DNA of 41,680 bases from Levilactobacillus tujiorum (lineage in GTDB: Bacteria; Bacillota; Bacilli; Lactobacillales; Lactobacillaceae), in contig NZ_JAAXLK010000018.1 of the NCBI RefSeq assembly GCF_012641185.1, positions 1 to 41,680 of the forward strand. Direction: 5' to 3'. A model generated the notes under the pieces. It was not told the origin of the DNA, made no database searches, and was given only the letters and a program-made list of their open reading frames with translations. Position numbers and translations under genes: made by a program. Shown in pieces: positions 1-7,652 of this stretch; position 1 is the first letter of the stretch; each line of letters begins with the position of its first letter.

Positions 1-46
1 GGTCCCACTGAGCATCTTCCAGTTCGTATCGTTTAGGTGTTGTCAT
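1..46 (-). CDS. IS5-family transposase, N-terminal fragment cut by window edge
   Basis: Reading leftwards from an ATG at 44-46, the frame stays open to the window edge and begins MTTPKRYELEDAQWD. This resembles the start of IS5-type DDE transposases found in lactobacilli, whose N-terminal segment typically reads RYxLxDxxWxxI. A GAGG ribosome-binding motif lies 7 nt upstream of the ATG and a TATAAT box at 75-80. Only 15 codons are visible, so no catalytic residue can be checked. The neighbouring gene at 97-735 ends right at the presumed IS edge. The family call rests on a short motif and is moderate. Confidence 0.6.
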   Translation of the reverse strand, partial: MTTPKRYELEDAQWD

Positions 47-108
47 CGGAATGCCTCGATTCGTTTTTCCTCAGATTATACCTGAATTTTTAGTTTTCAG
101 ACAGTCCC
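1..108. mobile_element. End of an IS5-like insertion sequence
   Basis: The stretch between the transposase ATG (46) and about 108 contains the transposase RBS, a TATAAT box (75-80) and, on the minus strand, GGACTGTCTGAAAACT at about 92-107, which looks like a terminal inverted repeat. The exact edge and target duplication cannot be fixed because the other end lies outside the window. Confidence 0.45.
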
Positions 109-735
109 TAGTTCAACATGGTACTTATCATAGATAGGGATATCATTTCCGTTTGTGATTTTGAGCTGAGAATCAATATTCACATTTTCCAAATCCAATG
201 TAACCGAGTTTCCAGTTTTAGATACCTGTGTATCCGTAATTCTTAAATTCTTCGTCATATTTCTAAAAGCAGAATTCAAAGTAGCAATCATATCCGGTTC
301 ATTAAAGACGTTCTCCAGCTCTGGTAATTGTTCCACTTCTATCTGACCAGAAAATTGTCCATTTCCGTTAGAAACATAGCAATTAACAAATGGTACACGT
401 ATCACATCTATATTGCCTAAAAGTTGATAGTATCTGGCTTGACGTACAATGTTTCGAATTAATACTTTAGAAACCTGATGTCGCACTACAACTCTCGTTA
501 CTAGATCCTTGAATGATGAAAAACGCCTTACTTGCACCCCTTCGATAAAATCAATAACGTAATCCATATTCAGTAACAGGTACAATAGCCCTAAGGCTAC
601 CAATTTCCCCCGTGGAAGTACGAGCAAAATAATCAAAGTACCAATTACCCCAATTCCTAACTTCACATTTATCCGTTTTTGCACGTCCTCAGTAATGAAA
701 ATCTTCCGACGTTTTCTAAAGGGATTATATTTCAT
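97..735 (-). CDS. Membrane protein, probably the truncated N-terminus of an ICE coupling protein (FtsK/TcpA type)
   Basis: The 212-residue product has a basic N-terminus (KYNPFRKRRK), two adjacent hydrophobic segments at about residues 24-58, then a soluble beta-rich domain. What is seen: it overlaps the upstream 117-aa gene by one base (TAATG), so the two are cotranscribed; and its stop codon lies inside the putative IS end. What is inferred: in Tn916-type elements a DUF961 gene precedes the FtsK-like coupling ATPase (Orf21/TcpA), which starts with two membrane helices and a domain of about 150 residues before the Walker A motif. This protein stops just where Walker A would be expected, so the IS may have removed the ATPase domain. 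No Walker motif is present. It could instead be a complete small membrane protein. Confidence 0.5.
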   Translation of the reverse strand: MKYNPFRKRRKIFITEDVQKRINVKLGIGVIGTLIILLVLPRGKLVALGLLYLLLNMDYVIDFIEGVQVRRFSSFKDLVTRVVVRHQVSKVLIRNIVRQARYYQLLGNIDVIRVPFVNCYVSNGNGQFSGQIEVEQLPELENVFNEPDMIATLNSAFRNMTKNLRITDTQVSKTGNSVTLDLENVNIDSQLKITNGNDIPIYDKYHVELGTV

Positions 736-1088
736 TACTCCTCATCTCCTTCAGAACTCATTCCATCACTACCAATTGGTTTGAATCCATCCGCATTATA
801 TGAATACCGCACAAATTTCTCTCCCAGCCTCGTATATGGCGTAACCGTTAAATTAATTAACTCAACCTTTTGTCCCTCTTGAACTTCAAACTTCTCGTTA
901 GGCAGCTTAATTTTAATCATGCCTTTTGGTTTCATGACATCTACAAGTTTTCCAAGTGGATAAGCAAGCAAATTAATTCCCTCAACTTTATCCGTTCTCT
1001 TATGATCTACGAAAAGATTCCGAATTTCCTTAGACTCTACCAGTGCTTTGTTGACCCCTTGTAATGGAATACGTGCCACGTTAATCAA
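735..1088 (-). CDS. Small DUF961/YdcP-like conjugative-element protein (tentative)
   Basis: A 117-residue soluble protein with an acidic C-terminal tail. The central part, IKIKLPNEKFEVQEGQKVEL followed by INLTV, resembles the lxLPxxxKxFxxxxxVxLINP region of the DUF961 proteins (Tn916 Orf22/23, ICEBs1 YdcP) that open conjugation operons. The match is by eye. The start is uncertain: the longest frame begins at a TTG (1088), only one base from an AAAGGA motif, whereas a GTG at 1079 (VARIPLQ) sits about 10 nt from it. The stop overlaps the start of the downstream membrane-protein gene, so they form an operon. The base composition is AT-rich, unlike the core genes after 3.8 kb. Confidence 0.45.
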   Translation of the reverse strand: MINVARIPLQGVNKALVESKEIRNLFVDHKRTDKVEGINLLAYPLGKLVDVMKPKGMIKIKLPNEKFEVQEGQKVELINLTVTPYTRLGEKFVRYSYNADGFKPIGSDGMSSEGDEE

Positions 1089-1707
1089 TTCCTTTCATTA
1101 ATTGAAATTTCAGTAAAGTACAATCCTGTTTAATAGAAAATTCTTTTTTAATCTCACATATTACAACCTCCTTCAATTCATGTGTATCCTCCTTTCTTAA
1201 CCTGGTGAACTCAATGTATCAGAAGACGAAATTAAAAATAGAAAATCTAGCCGAGAAACCACATAATTTGCACACTTCAAGTAAATTGTTAAAAAGAGCT
1301 AGGCATTCTATCCATTTATTTAAATTTATTTTATCAACAATCGCTTTAGTTATACGAAATGTCTAATTAAATTTTCATCCCACATATTTTTCAATATTCG
1401 TATATACCATAAAACACCAATAACGGATGTTTTAATGTAAAAAAATGGAGCAAAACCGCTCAAATAAACGGTTTTGCTCCACTTCTCATGTATTCCAACA
1501 TCCACCTGAGTCAAATCAGGATGTATCTTTTACCTAAGGGACTTAGGATTTTAGGGGTGAACATGTCTAAGATAATACTAGAGTTTACTTAACAGCACTA
1601 TATAGATGGGATAGTTCTATACAGTGAAATCACTGAAGTTGGAGTAATTCTCCTGAGATATCTCTATAAAATTAAATCTATAGAATGAAGGCTTAGAGAG
1701 TGAAAAC
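1089..1707. other. Gene-free AT-rich stretch with one terminator
   Basis: I see no credible coding frame here. It holds the upstream region of the minus-strand operon (to about 1250) and a strong terminator hairpin at 1446-1481. From 1500 to 1700 there are short imperfect inverted repeats downstream of the CAP-protein gene, to which I cannot assign a function. Confidence 0.5.
1438..1481 (-). terminator. Rho-independent terminator
   Basis: TGGAGCAAAACCG (1446-1458) pairs perfectly with CGGTTTTGCTCCA (1469-1481). On the minus strand it is followed by a run of seven T, so it would stop minus-strand transcription, most likely that of the CAP-protein gene ending 230 bp upstream. Confidence 0.8.
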
Positions 1708-2880
1708 TTATTGCTGTGTAGTTACTAACTGAGTTTTCTTAGCTTGATCTGCCTTCCACGCTGAAGAGCCAACATAATTCTTATCATCTTGACTGCGAGG
1801 AATGGCATCAGGGTCTACAACTGTAGTCTTTGATGAGGAAGAATTAGAAGAAGCACTTGATGCATTTGCCTTTGTGAGTGGAGCAGCTGATGAGATAATC
1901 ACAATATAAGTTACATTGTCCCCATCTTGATCTTTAGTTGTTGCCATACCAAATCCGTAGTATACTAGACTTGAACTTAAGAGCATATTTTTATGACCAT
2001 TGTTACTATCTTCATCAGAAGTAATCATAGTTTTTGCTCCACCATTTAAATCATCTTGAATAGAATCCTTAGTAATCTCATTGTGCTCATTTGTAAATCT
2101 ACCAAATTGAGCAATTGCTTCATTTGAATGAGTTAACATTGAATTATCCCAAGGATTGTTAAGGAATCCAAGATCTGTCTCAACCTTATTGAACATTGGC
2201 ATCTTAGCTGAAGAATTTGGATAAATTGCAATTTTACCAGTTTCAGGATCGGTATAATGACTTTGCATCTTGAGTTGAGCTGCTTGTTGAGCTCGAATAT
2301 CTGCAACTTGTTGAGCACCTGCATCATGAATCCAAGGTGAAACACCAGCCTTAGCACGTTCATTTTCAATAAACTTAATCAAATCTTGCTTAGCAATTTG
2401 GATACCTTGAGAATAACTATATGACTTGACATTCTTTTCTGATGAATCATTACCAAAAGATTCATAAGTCCAATTTAACTTTTGTGACTTCTTGCTCTTC
2501 TTATACTTTTTAATATGTGAGTTATGTACCCAACCACTCTTCTTAGAATGACTCATATCCTTCACATAAAGATAACGAGAATTATATGCTTTACCTTTCT
2601 TAGTATGCTTACGTACTGTTTCTTGCTTTGTCACATATAACTTATCCTTTTTGATCTTCTTAAGTGTAGTCCGCTTCTTAGAAAGATTTGCTTTACTATA
2701 AACTGGACCATTCTTTTTATATGATACTCGATACTTCTTCAACTTCTTAGTCTTAACAACCTTATACTTCTTAGCAGCCATAACTTTTGTTGTGGCTGTT
2801 TCATTTATAACAGTAAATCCAACTCCTAGTGATAATGCAGCAACTGAAACTAATAATGATTTCTTTAATCCCTTATTCAT
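1708..2880 (-). CDS. Secreted CAP/SCP-domain protein with lysine-rich surface-layer-type N-terminal region
   Basis: 390 residues. The N-terminus is a classical signal peptide: MNKGLKKS, a hydrophobic core SLLVSVAALSLGVGFTVI and a cleavage region near KVMAAKKY. Residues about 36-135 form a very basic Lys/Tyr-rich region with two YLYVKD/YRVSYKKNGPVYS-like units, similar to the wall-associated SLAP-type repeats of lactobacilli. Residues about 165-335 match the CAP (cysteine-rich secretory/PR-1) fold: LIKFIENERAKAGVSPW opens the domain and GHKNMLLSSSLVYYGFGMA is the conserved GHxxNxL...GxG segment. A Ser/Thr-rich tail follows. The protein is likely exported and held to the wall by charge. Codon use is AT-rich, and it sits in the accessory region beside an XRE regulator read divergently. 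The substrate of bacterial CAP domains is unknown. Confidence 0.85.
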   Translation of the reverse strand: MNKGLKKSLLVSVAALSLGVGFTVINETATTKVMAAKKYKVVKTKKLKKYRVSYKKNGPVYSKANLSKKRTTLKKIKKDKLYVTKQETVRKHTKKGKAYNSRYLYVKDMSHSKKSGWVHNSHIKKYKKSKKSQKLNWTYESFGNDSSEKNVKSYSYSQGIQIAKQDLIKFIENERAKAGVSPWIHDAGAQQVADIRAQQAAQLKMQSHYTDPETGKIAIYPNSSAKMPMFNKVETDLGFLNNPWDNSMLTHSNEAIAQFGRFTNEHNEITKDSIQDDLNGGAKTMITSDEDSNNGHKNMLLSSSLVYYGFGMATTKDQDGDNVTYIVIISSAAPLTKANASSASSNSSSSKTTVVDPDAIPRSQDDKNYVGSSAWKADQAKKTQLVTTQQ

Positions 2881-3171
2881 ATTGATCTTCTCCTTAAAGT
2901 ATTTTCACCCCTGATTAGGTGAATTATATAACTGACTAAGTTGAACCTTTATGAATGCTGTTTTCCAAATACTACCTCACAACATAGAAGCTTATGACTG
3001 CCACATACATAGCGTATGAGCTTCACAGCCCAGTCTCCAACCACATCTCTTTAATAAAGCTTTCATACTCAAATAAGGGATAACAATGGCCTTTAGGGCT
3101 CATGAAATTACCTTCTTACATATTCATCGCTAAAGTCAATTGTGTTAATATTTTTTGAACAACATCATATA
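2881..3171 (-). promoter_or_regulatory. Long 5' leader of the CAP-protein gene
   Basis: If transcription starts just downstream of the -10 box at 3178-3183, the mRNA has about 290 nt before its ATG. On the minus strand the leader contains a hairpin with GAAGCT and AGCTTC arms (about 2988-3025) enclosing a CATAC/GTATG stem. GGAG lies 7-10 nt before the ATG. Long structured leaders that stabilise mRNA are known for lactobacillus S-layer genes; that role here is inference. I could not match it to a T-box or to the ydaO c-di-AMP riboswitch. Confidence 0.5.
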
Positions 3172-3177
3172 AACAAA

Positions 3178-3206
3178 ATTATACCACATCATAAGCAATT
3201 TTAATC
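3178..3206 (-). promoter_or_regulatory. Extended -10 promoter of the CAP-protein gene
   Basis: On the minus strand TGGTATAAT is a perfect extended -10 (TATAAT at 3178-3183). The hexamer 17 bp upstream is GATTAA; a better TTGATT lies at 19-bp spacing. Confidence 0.6.
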
Positions 3207-3322
3207 AAAAAAATCAAATATATATGTTCGATTCCAATCAGGTACTATAAGTTGTTAAATAGTGTATTGAAAGCAACTATATTCAAGACATACACATCAA
3301 TTTATAGTGGGGTATTGCGAAT

Positions 3323-3661
3323 ATGGATATTAACCTTATCATTGGGGAGAACATTCGAGCTAGACGAAGGGTTTTGGGATTAAGCCAAGAAAAATTAGCA
3401 GAATATAGTCACCTCTCCACTAACTTCATCTCAAGATTAGAGCATACGAATCATCAAAATATTAGTGTTCAGAAGTTAAATCAAATCGCTCAAACACTTG
3501 ATACCGATATCTCTCAGTTGTTAAAAAGTACGGATATCGAAAACATAACCCCTGAGCTTCCACCCAACGTAAATTATTTGCTTAAACAATTTGAGAACAT
3601 GAATTCAGTTAAGGCCGACAAAATTGCAAAATCTTTTTCAGATATTCTAAATGAAATATAA
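3323..3661 (+). CDS. XRE-family transcriptional regulator
   Basis: 112 residues. Residues about 6-63 form a Cro/CI-type helix-turn-helix: IGENIRARRRVLGLSQEKLA, then STNFISRLEH for the recognition helix, and ISVQKLNQIAQTLDTDISQL closing the domain. The C-terminal ~45 residues carry no obvious domain. Small XRE proteins of this size are typical regulators of islands, prophages and ICEs. It is read divergently from the CAP-protein gene and ends 170 bp before the guaA junction, so it is the outermost gene of the accessory region. Its target is unknown. A terminator follows directly. Confidence 0.85.
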   Translation: MDINLIIGENIRARRRVLGLSQEKLAEYSHLSTNFISRLEHTNHQNISVQKLNQIAQTLDTDISQLLKSTDIENITPELPPNVNYLLKQFENMNSVKADKIAKSFSDILNEI

Positions 3662-3701
3662 AAAATGCTTCGTATCAAAATAAACGATACGAAGCATTTT
3701 T
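3661..3701 (+). terminator. Rho-independent terminator of the XRE gene
   Basis: AAAAATGCTTCGTATC (3661-3676) pairs perfectly with GATACGAAGCATTTTT (3686-3701). With A and T runs on the two sides it could act in both directions. Confidence 0.85.
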
Positions 3702-3720
3702 ACGTCGACATTGGTTTGTC

Positions 3721-3741
3721 TTTGGCAAACATTTGGCAAAC
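3721..3741 (+). repeat. Tandem TTTGGCAAAC repeats, possible integrase arm-type sites
   Basis: TTTGGCAAAC occurs at 3721-3730 and again at 3732-3741, about 90 bp from the 3' end of guaA. Short direct repeats at this distance from an attachment core are typical of arm-binding sites of tyrosine recombinases. No integrase gene is in the window, so this is inference from position. Confidence 0.45.
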
Positions 3742-3817
3742 AACCATGTCGTTTTATCTATCTTTTCGGTGTATTAACACCCAGTAGAATCCTTGATTCT
3801 CAACGATCTCTATCTAA

Positions 3818-3855
3818 GTGGGATATATAATTTATTCCCACTCTATAGTCGAAGG
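3818..3855. other. Probable island attachment junction at the guaA 3' end
   Basis: The last codons of guaA (TATTCCCACTCTATAGTCG on the plus strand, from 3833) are the segment at which islands and ICEs integrate in many Firmicutes. AGTGGGA (about 3818-3824) and TCCCACT (about 3837-3843) form an inverted repeat spanning the stop codon. The AT-rich accessory region ends here. The other att copy would lie left of the window. Confidence 0.5.
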
Positions 3856-5388
3856 TGGCTTACTCGTCACATCATACAGAATGCGGTTCACGTGATCCAC
3901 TTCATTTACGATCCGCACAGAAATCTCCTGCAGAACGTCCCATGGAATCCGTGCGAAGTCGGCCGTCATCCCATCGATGGACGTGACAGCGCGGATACCC
4001 ACGGCGTAGTCGTAAGTCCGGCCATCACCCATGACACCGACACTCTTGATGTTTGGTAAGACCGTAAAGTATTGCCAAATATCGCGGTCGAGGCCGGCCT
4101 TCTTGATTTCTTCACGCAGAATTAAGTCACTATCGCGAACGATTTGTAACTTTTCTGGCGTGATTTCACCCAGAACGCGAATCCCTAAACCAGGACCAGG
4201 GAATGGTTGCCGCCAAACGAGTTCGCTTGGCATCCCCAGCTTTTCACCCAATTCACGGGCTTCATCCTTGAATAAGGAACGGAGCGGTTCGATCAACTGG
4301 AAGTGCATATCTTCCGGCAAACCACCCACGTTATGGTGTGACTTGATCGTCTGGGCCGTATCAGTCCCACTTTCAATCACGTCGGTGTAGAGCGTCCCTT
4401 GGGCCAAGAAGTCGATACCATCCAGCTTCTGAGCCTCATCGTTAAAGACTTGAATGAACTCATTACCGATGATCTTGCGCTTCTTTTCAGGTTCCGTGAC
4501 CCCAGCTAACTTCCCGAGGAAACGGTCCTGTGCGTCAACCTTAACGATGTTCAGTCCGAATTTACCTTCCAAACTGTCCATCACTTGCTGGGCTTCACCC
4601 TTCCGCAACAGGCCGTGATCAACGAAAATACTGGTCAATTGCGTCCCGATGGCCTTGTGCAGCAGCACGCCAACCACGGATGAATCGACCCCACCGGACA
4701 GCCCCAGCAGGACGCGCTTGTCACCAACGACCTCGCGGATGTGTTCAATCTGTAAATCAATGAAGTCATCCATTGACCAATTAGCCTCTGCCTGGCAGAC
4801 ATCAAAAGCGAAGTGCTTCAAAATGTCATTTCCGTATTCCGTGTTCCGGACTTCCGCGTGGAATTGAATCCCATAGAAGTTACGGGTCGTGTCTTGCATC
4901 GCTGAAATCGGGCAGTTCTCGCTCGTAGCGACGCGTTCGAAACCATCTGGCACTTGGGTGACCAAGTCGCCGTGGCTCATCCACACCGTCTGTTGCTTAG
5001 GTGTATCTTTGAATAGCTTTGCTTCATCACTCAGAACGGTAATATCTGCCCGCCCGTATTCCCGGTTATCAGCAGATTCTACCTTCCCACCGGCCAAACT
5101 GTGGGCCATCAGCTGCATCCCATAACAAATCCCTAAAATTGGAATACCCAATTCAAAGATCTCAGGATCAACATTGAACGCACTGCCATCGTACACACTA
5201 TTCGGTCCACCAGAGAAGATGATTCCCTTGGGGCCCCAAGCCTTGATTTCAGCGGCGCTCATGGTGTGAGCCTTTAGTTCGGAGTAAACGCCCATGTCAC
5301 GAATCCGGCGCGTAATCAATTGATTGTATTGACTTCCGAAGTCCAAGACGATGATTTTATCGAATTTGGACATATCAACGTTTGCCAA
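3832..5388 (-). CDS. guaA: GMP synthase (glutamine-hydrolysing)
   Basis: Converts XMP to GMP with ATP and glutamine, the last step of guanine nucleotide synthesis. The N-terminal class-I glutamine amidotransferase shows [17 protein letters not shown], the nucleophile in GICYGMQ and the histidine in FHAEV (FHPEV in many homologues). The ATP-pyrophosphatase domain has the PP-loop [12 protein letters not shown], and the C-terminal dimerisation domain ends [10 protein letters not shown] chose the TTG at 5388 as start: it gives the family-standard 518 residues and sits 6 nt from AAAGGGTG. The longer frame from ATG 5442 would begin upstream of the -10 box (5425-5430), so it cannot be the start from that promoter. 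Its 3' end borders the accessory region. Confidence 0.97.
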   Translation of the reverse strand: MANVDMSKFDKIIVLDFGSQYNQLITRRIRDMGVYSELKAHTMSAAEIKAWGPKGIIFSGGPNSVYDGSAFNVDPEIFELGIPILGICYGMQLMAHSLAGGKVESADNREYGRADITVLSDEAKLFKDTPKQQTVWMSHGDLVTQVPDGFERVATSENCPISAMQDTTRNFYGIQFHAEVRNTEYGNDILKHFAFDVCQAEANWSMDDFIDLQIEHIREVVGDKRVLLGLSGGVDSSVVGVLLHKAIGTQLTSIFVDHGLLRKGEAQQVMDSLEGKFGLNIVKVDAQDRFLGKLAGVTEPEKKRKIIGNEFIQVFNDEAQKLDGIDFLAQGTLYTDVIESGTDTAQTIKSHHNVGGLPEDMHFQLIEPLRSLFKDEARELGEKLGMPSELVWRQPFPGPGLGIRVLGEITPEKLQIVRDSDLILREEIKKAGLDRDIWQYFTVLPNIKSVGVMGDGRTYDYAVGIRAVTSIDGMTADFARIPWDVLQEISVRIVNEVDHVNRILYDVTSKPPSTIEWE

Positions 5389-5424
5389 GCCATTCACCCT
5401 TTCTTCTTTTTCAACATTGTATAT

Positions 5425-5453
5425 ATCATACAGATTTCTCAAACGCGGGTCAA
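5425..5453 (-). promoter_or_regulatory. guaA promoter
   Basis: On the minus strand TTGACC (5448-5453), 17 bp, TATGAT (5425-5430). The leader to the TTG start is only about 30 nt, which leaves no room for a purine riboswitch. Confidence 0.75.
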
Positions 5454-5512
5454 TCTAAATGTAACAGAAAACCATCAGAATTAATTCACCCGTTAATCGA
5501 CCAGTTTACTAC

Positions 5513-6112
5513 CTATAGTTGTGTATCCGTTTTCTCACGTAACTTTAAGCGCAAGTGAAAGTAGGTCTGGCGATCTAATTTACGCCGTTCCACCGCGACG
5601 AACCCAAACTGGGCGGCTAACTTAGCCAACTGGCTACCGGGACGGACGTCCATCCCCATGGCAACTGCGGTCGTCTGCTTCGCCCGGTGAATCGCATCGC
5701 CCAGCAACCACTCGTCGAACCATTTCTGCTGGTAGGTCTTCCCCTGATAGCGCGCTCGAACCGTCAACATGTCCAGATACCATTCATCTGGACGGGCGCG
5801 TGGCGTTACCACTAATTGCTGCGGTGGCGTCACCTGTAGTCGCGCAAACAATGCGGTCCATTGATTATCCAAGGTCGACTCAATCGCCGCCGGATAGCCA
5901 TAAGCCACCCCTACGGCCACGCCCTGATTCTGGTAGACCCGGGCCTGCGGATAACCATAGCGAAACCGCGGTTGATGGTATCCGACAAAGAGCAACTGCG
6001 ACAGCTGCTCCTTACTCAACCGACGCAGGCGTCGTAACTGACGCCGCTCCAGCTCGTGTAGCACTAGCATGGCGACCGAGTCCGCATCCACAATCGTTGC
6101 ATCGCGTAACAT
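5513..6112 (-). CDS. GNAT-family acetyltransferase-like protein
   Basis: 199 residues. The C-terminal half fits the GNAT fold: EWYLDMLTVRARYQGKTYQQ corresponds to beta-4 and the acetyl-CoA-binding R/QxxGxG/A loop, followed by a long helix and the late strand FGFVAVERRKLDRQTYFHL. The N-terminus LRDATIVDADSVAMLVLHEL is the usual first strand-helix of GNAT proteins. The substrate is unknown. The stop lies 11 bp before... the coaA stop precedes this gene's start by about 11 bp on the minus strand, so coaA and this gene form one transcript. The gene is GC-rich and normal for the core. Confidence 0.75.
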   Translation of the reverse strand: MLRDATIVDADSVAMLVLHELERRQLRRLRRLSKEQLSQLLFVGYHQPRFRYGYPQARVYQNQGVAVGVAYGYPAAIESTLDNQWTALFARLQVTPPQQLVVTPRARPDEWYLDMLTVRARYQGKTYQQKWFDEWLLGDAIHRAKQTTAVAMGMDVRPGSQLAKLAAQFGFVAVERRKLDRQTYFHLRLKLREKTDTQL

Positions 6113-6123
6113 GCGGTCACCCC

Positions 6124-7047
6124 CTAATACTTACGCAACAACAGTCGATCCACCCGGTGATGGAACGTCTTATGAATAATCATATCCGCTCTGTTCCGCG
6201 TCGGCAGAATGTATTCTTTCAGATTTTTCAGATCAATATCTCGCCAAACTTGTTTAGCCTTGGCAATCGCCTGATCATGGCCGCCAATGGCATACGGATA
6301 GTAGTAGTTGGTCGGATCTTGAAAGGCCGTATTCAGCAGCAAATCAAACCGTTCCAAGAACCAATCCTCGATTAATCCCGGATCAGCATCCACGTATAAC
6401 GAGAAATCCGTAAAGTCACTCACATAAATCTGTTCATTGGTCGGCAACTGAAGGGTGTTGATCCCCTCGACAATCAAGACATCCGGATGAACAATATAAT
6501 CAAATTGTTCCGGCACAATATCATAGATTTTATGCGAATAGACCGGCGCCTTAATCAGCGGTTTTCCCGCCTTAACGTTGTTCAAGAACTGGATTAGCCC
6601 CGCCATGTCGTAGCTTTCCGGAAAGCCTTTACGCGCCATTAAATTGCGTTTCTTCAGTTCCTCATTGCTATACAAGAAACCATCGGTCGTAATCAACTGG
6701 ATGCGTTGCCCTTGGAAATAGTGATTGAGCAGCACCTCGAGCAACCGGGCCGTGGTACTCTTCCCCACGGCCACACTCCCGGCAATTCCGATGATAAAGG
6801 GCACTCGGTGCGCCGGGCGCTGTAAGAAGTGGGCCTTGTCCTGCTGCAACTGTTGGTAGTGGTCAAATTCCAACCGCAGCAAGTGAATCAAGGGAATATA
6901 AATATCTTGCACATCTTGGAGTGAAATTCGATCATTAAATGCTTTAATCTGGCGCAAACTTTCCTGAGTCAACGGTAACGTTGCATCATCAGAAAATGCA
7001 CGCCACTGCGCTCGGGTGAATGCGTTGTAATTGATGGGATCTGCCAT
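6124..7047 (-). CDS. coaA: Type I pantothenate kinase
   Basis: 307 residues, the usual length of the CoaA (PanK-I) family. It phosphorylates pantothenate, the first step of coenzyme A synthesis, and acts in the cytosol. The P-loop GIAGSVAVGKSTTARLL lies at about residues 92-108. LITTDGFLYSNEELKKR and RKGFPESYDM, both conserved in CoaA and involved in substrate binding, follow. The start METs an AGGTGTCCTC leader with a ribosome-binding AGGTG 6 nt upstream. The GNAT-like gene follows in the same direction. A composite repeat element is inserted about 100 bp upstream of the start. Confidence 0.97.
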   Translation of the reverse strand: MADPINYNAFTRAQWRAFSDDATLPLTQESLRQIKAFNDRISLQDVQDIYIPLIHLLRLEFDHYQQLQQDKAHFLQRPAHRVPFIIGIAGSVAVGKSTTARLLEVLLNHYFQGQRIQLITTDGFLYSNEELKKRNLMARKGFPESYDMAGLIQFLNNVKAGKPLIKAPVYSHKIYDIVPEQFDYIVHPDVLIVEGINTLQLPTNEQIYVSDFTDFSLYVDADPGLIEDWFLERFDLLLNTAFQDPTNYYYPYAIGGHDQAIAKAKQVWRDIDLKNLKEYILPTRNRADMIIHKTFHHRVDRLLLRKY

Positions 7048-7083
7048 GAGGACACCTCAACTTTTTCAGAAATAATTAGCCCC

Positions 7084-7089
7084 ATTATA
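7084..7089 (-). promoter_or_regulatory. -10 box of the coaA promoter
   Basis: TATAAT on the minus strand, about 37 bp before the coaA ATG. No good -35 hexamer is visible. The repeat element begins 58 bp further upstream. Confidence 0.5.
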
Positions 7090-7221
7090 CCGCAGATAAC
7101 GCTGAATTTCGCCCAGAAACCCAAGTCATCTGTTTCGCCATTATCAGCTAAAGATTGAACATCACCAACGCTGAAGTGACCAGGATTTTAGTCTGAAGAA
7201 TAGTCTAAACCCGTCACCTGC

Positions 7222-7388
7222 GGCTGGCAGAGATTCCGCCTGCTGTGGGGACCGCCTGCGGCCTGAGAAGCGGTCCTCCGGCTCGGTTTGAAGCTCGGAA
7301 GTTCACCGATCTCCAAACACGTCCCACGCTGTAAGCCGAAATCGGCTAACACCGTCGACACAGCTGGCTCCACCTCTGCCCTCCTCCG
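7222..7388 (-). ncRNA. Candidate structured RNA, X arm of element copy 1
   Basis: Read on the minus strand, the arm closes with GGCAGAG and CTCTGCC (7374-7380 with 7226-7232). An inner stem is GCTGTG with CACAGC (7359-7364 with 7242-7247). Three hairpins follow: AGCCGA/TCGGCT, GTTTGGAG/CTTCAAAC and GGACCGC/GCGGTCC. The middle hairpin contains a G-U pair only on the minus strand. The same layout with different stem sequences occurs at 32652-32832. Transcription is not shown; the RNA call is inference. Confidence 0.55.
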
Positions 7389-7426
7389 GTTATGTTAGCC
7401 TTTGATTAGTAAATTGGTTTAATCGA

Positions 7427-7455
7427 TTGGTACATCAGCACTTAGCAAATATAGA
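7427..7455 (+). promoter_or_regulatory. Promoter-like sequence leading into the Y arm
   Basis: TTGGTA (7427-7432), 17 bp, TATAGA (7450-7455) would start transcription at about 7462, a few bases before the Y arm. The same arrangement is kept in the 13.6-kb copy. Each hexamer matches consensus at only four positions. Confidence 0.35.
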
Positions 7456-7465
7456 TGACAATATC

Positions 7466-7652
7466 TGTGTAGCCGAGAGTGAGCTAAATTTGAGCTCAGC
7501 CGTGGGATTTACCAAGTGACTTTCTTGGTAAATGGCGACTTTGAGACGTGATTTTTCGGCTCAAAGCGAGGCTAGAGACCGCTCTATGGCTCTAGCCGTC
7601 CTCCCCACAACGTTCCAGCTCAAATTTGGCGAACGGCAAGGCGGCAGAGATT
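7466..7652 (+). ncRNA. Candidate structured RNA, Y arm of element copy 1
   Basis: The outer stem is GCTAAATTTGAGCT (7483-7496) with AGCTCAAATTTGGC (7617-7630), including one U-G pair that works only on the plus strand. An inner stem GTGGG/CCCAC (7502-7506, 7604-7608) encloses three hairpins: ATTTACCAAG/CTTGGTAAAT (7507-7533), CTTTGAG/CTCAAAG (7539-7566) and GGCTAGAG/CTCTAGCC (7570-7597). A basal GCCG/CGGC pair lies outside. Other copies change the stems in a compensatory way. No expression evidence is available. Confidence 0.6.

Noticed and set aside
2881-3171. CAP-protein leader as T-box or c-di-AMP (ydaO) riboswitch
   Set aside because: No T-box GGTGGNACCGCG sequence and no ydaO core motifs found.
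3818-3843. AGTGGGA/TCCCACT around the guaA stop as a terminator
   Set aside because: Short AT-looped stem with no T run; better explained as part of the attachment region.
5389-5442. guaA starting at ATG 5442
   Set aside because: That codon lies upstream of the -10 box, gives an atypical 18-residue extension and lacks a ribosome-binding site.
7188-7373. 61-aa minus-strand open frame inside the X arm
   Set aside because: It overlaps all X-arm stems, has no ribosome-binding site and is not kept in the 32.7-kb copy; the pattern of change follows stems, not codons.
7466-7652. Y arm as an integron attC site or a CRISPR repeat
   Set aside because: No integron integrase or attC core sites, and copies are dispersed, not arrayed with regular spacers.
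7466-7652. Y arm as an IscB/TnpB-associated guide RNA
   Set aside because: No IscB, TnpB or TnpA gene is adjacent to any of the copies in this window.
7466-7652. Y arms as plain transcription terminators
   Set aside because: They lie beside genes that already have separate terminators, lack T runs, and are far larger than needed.
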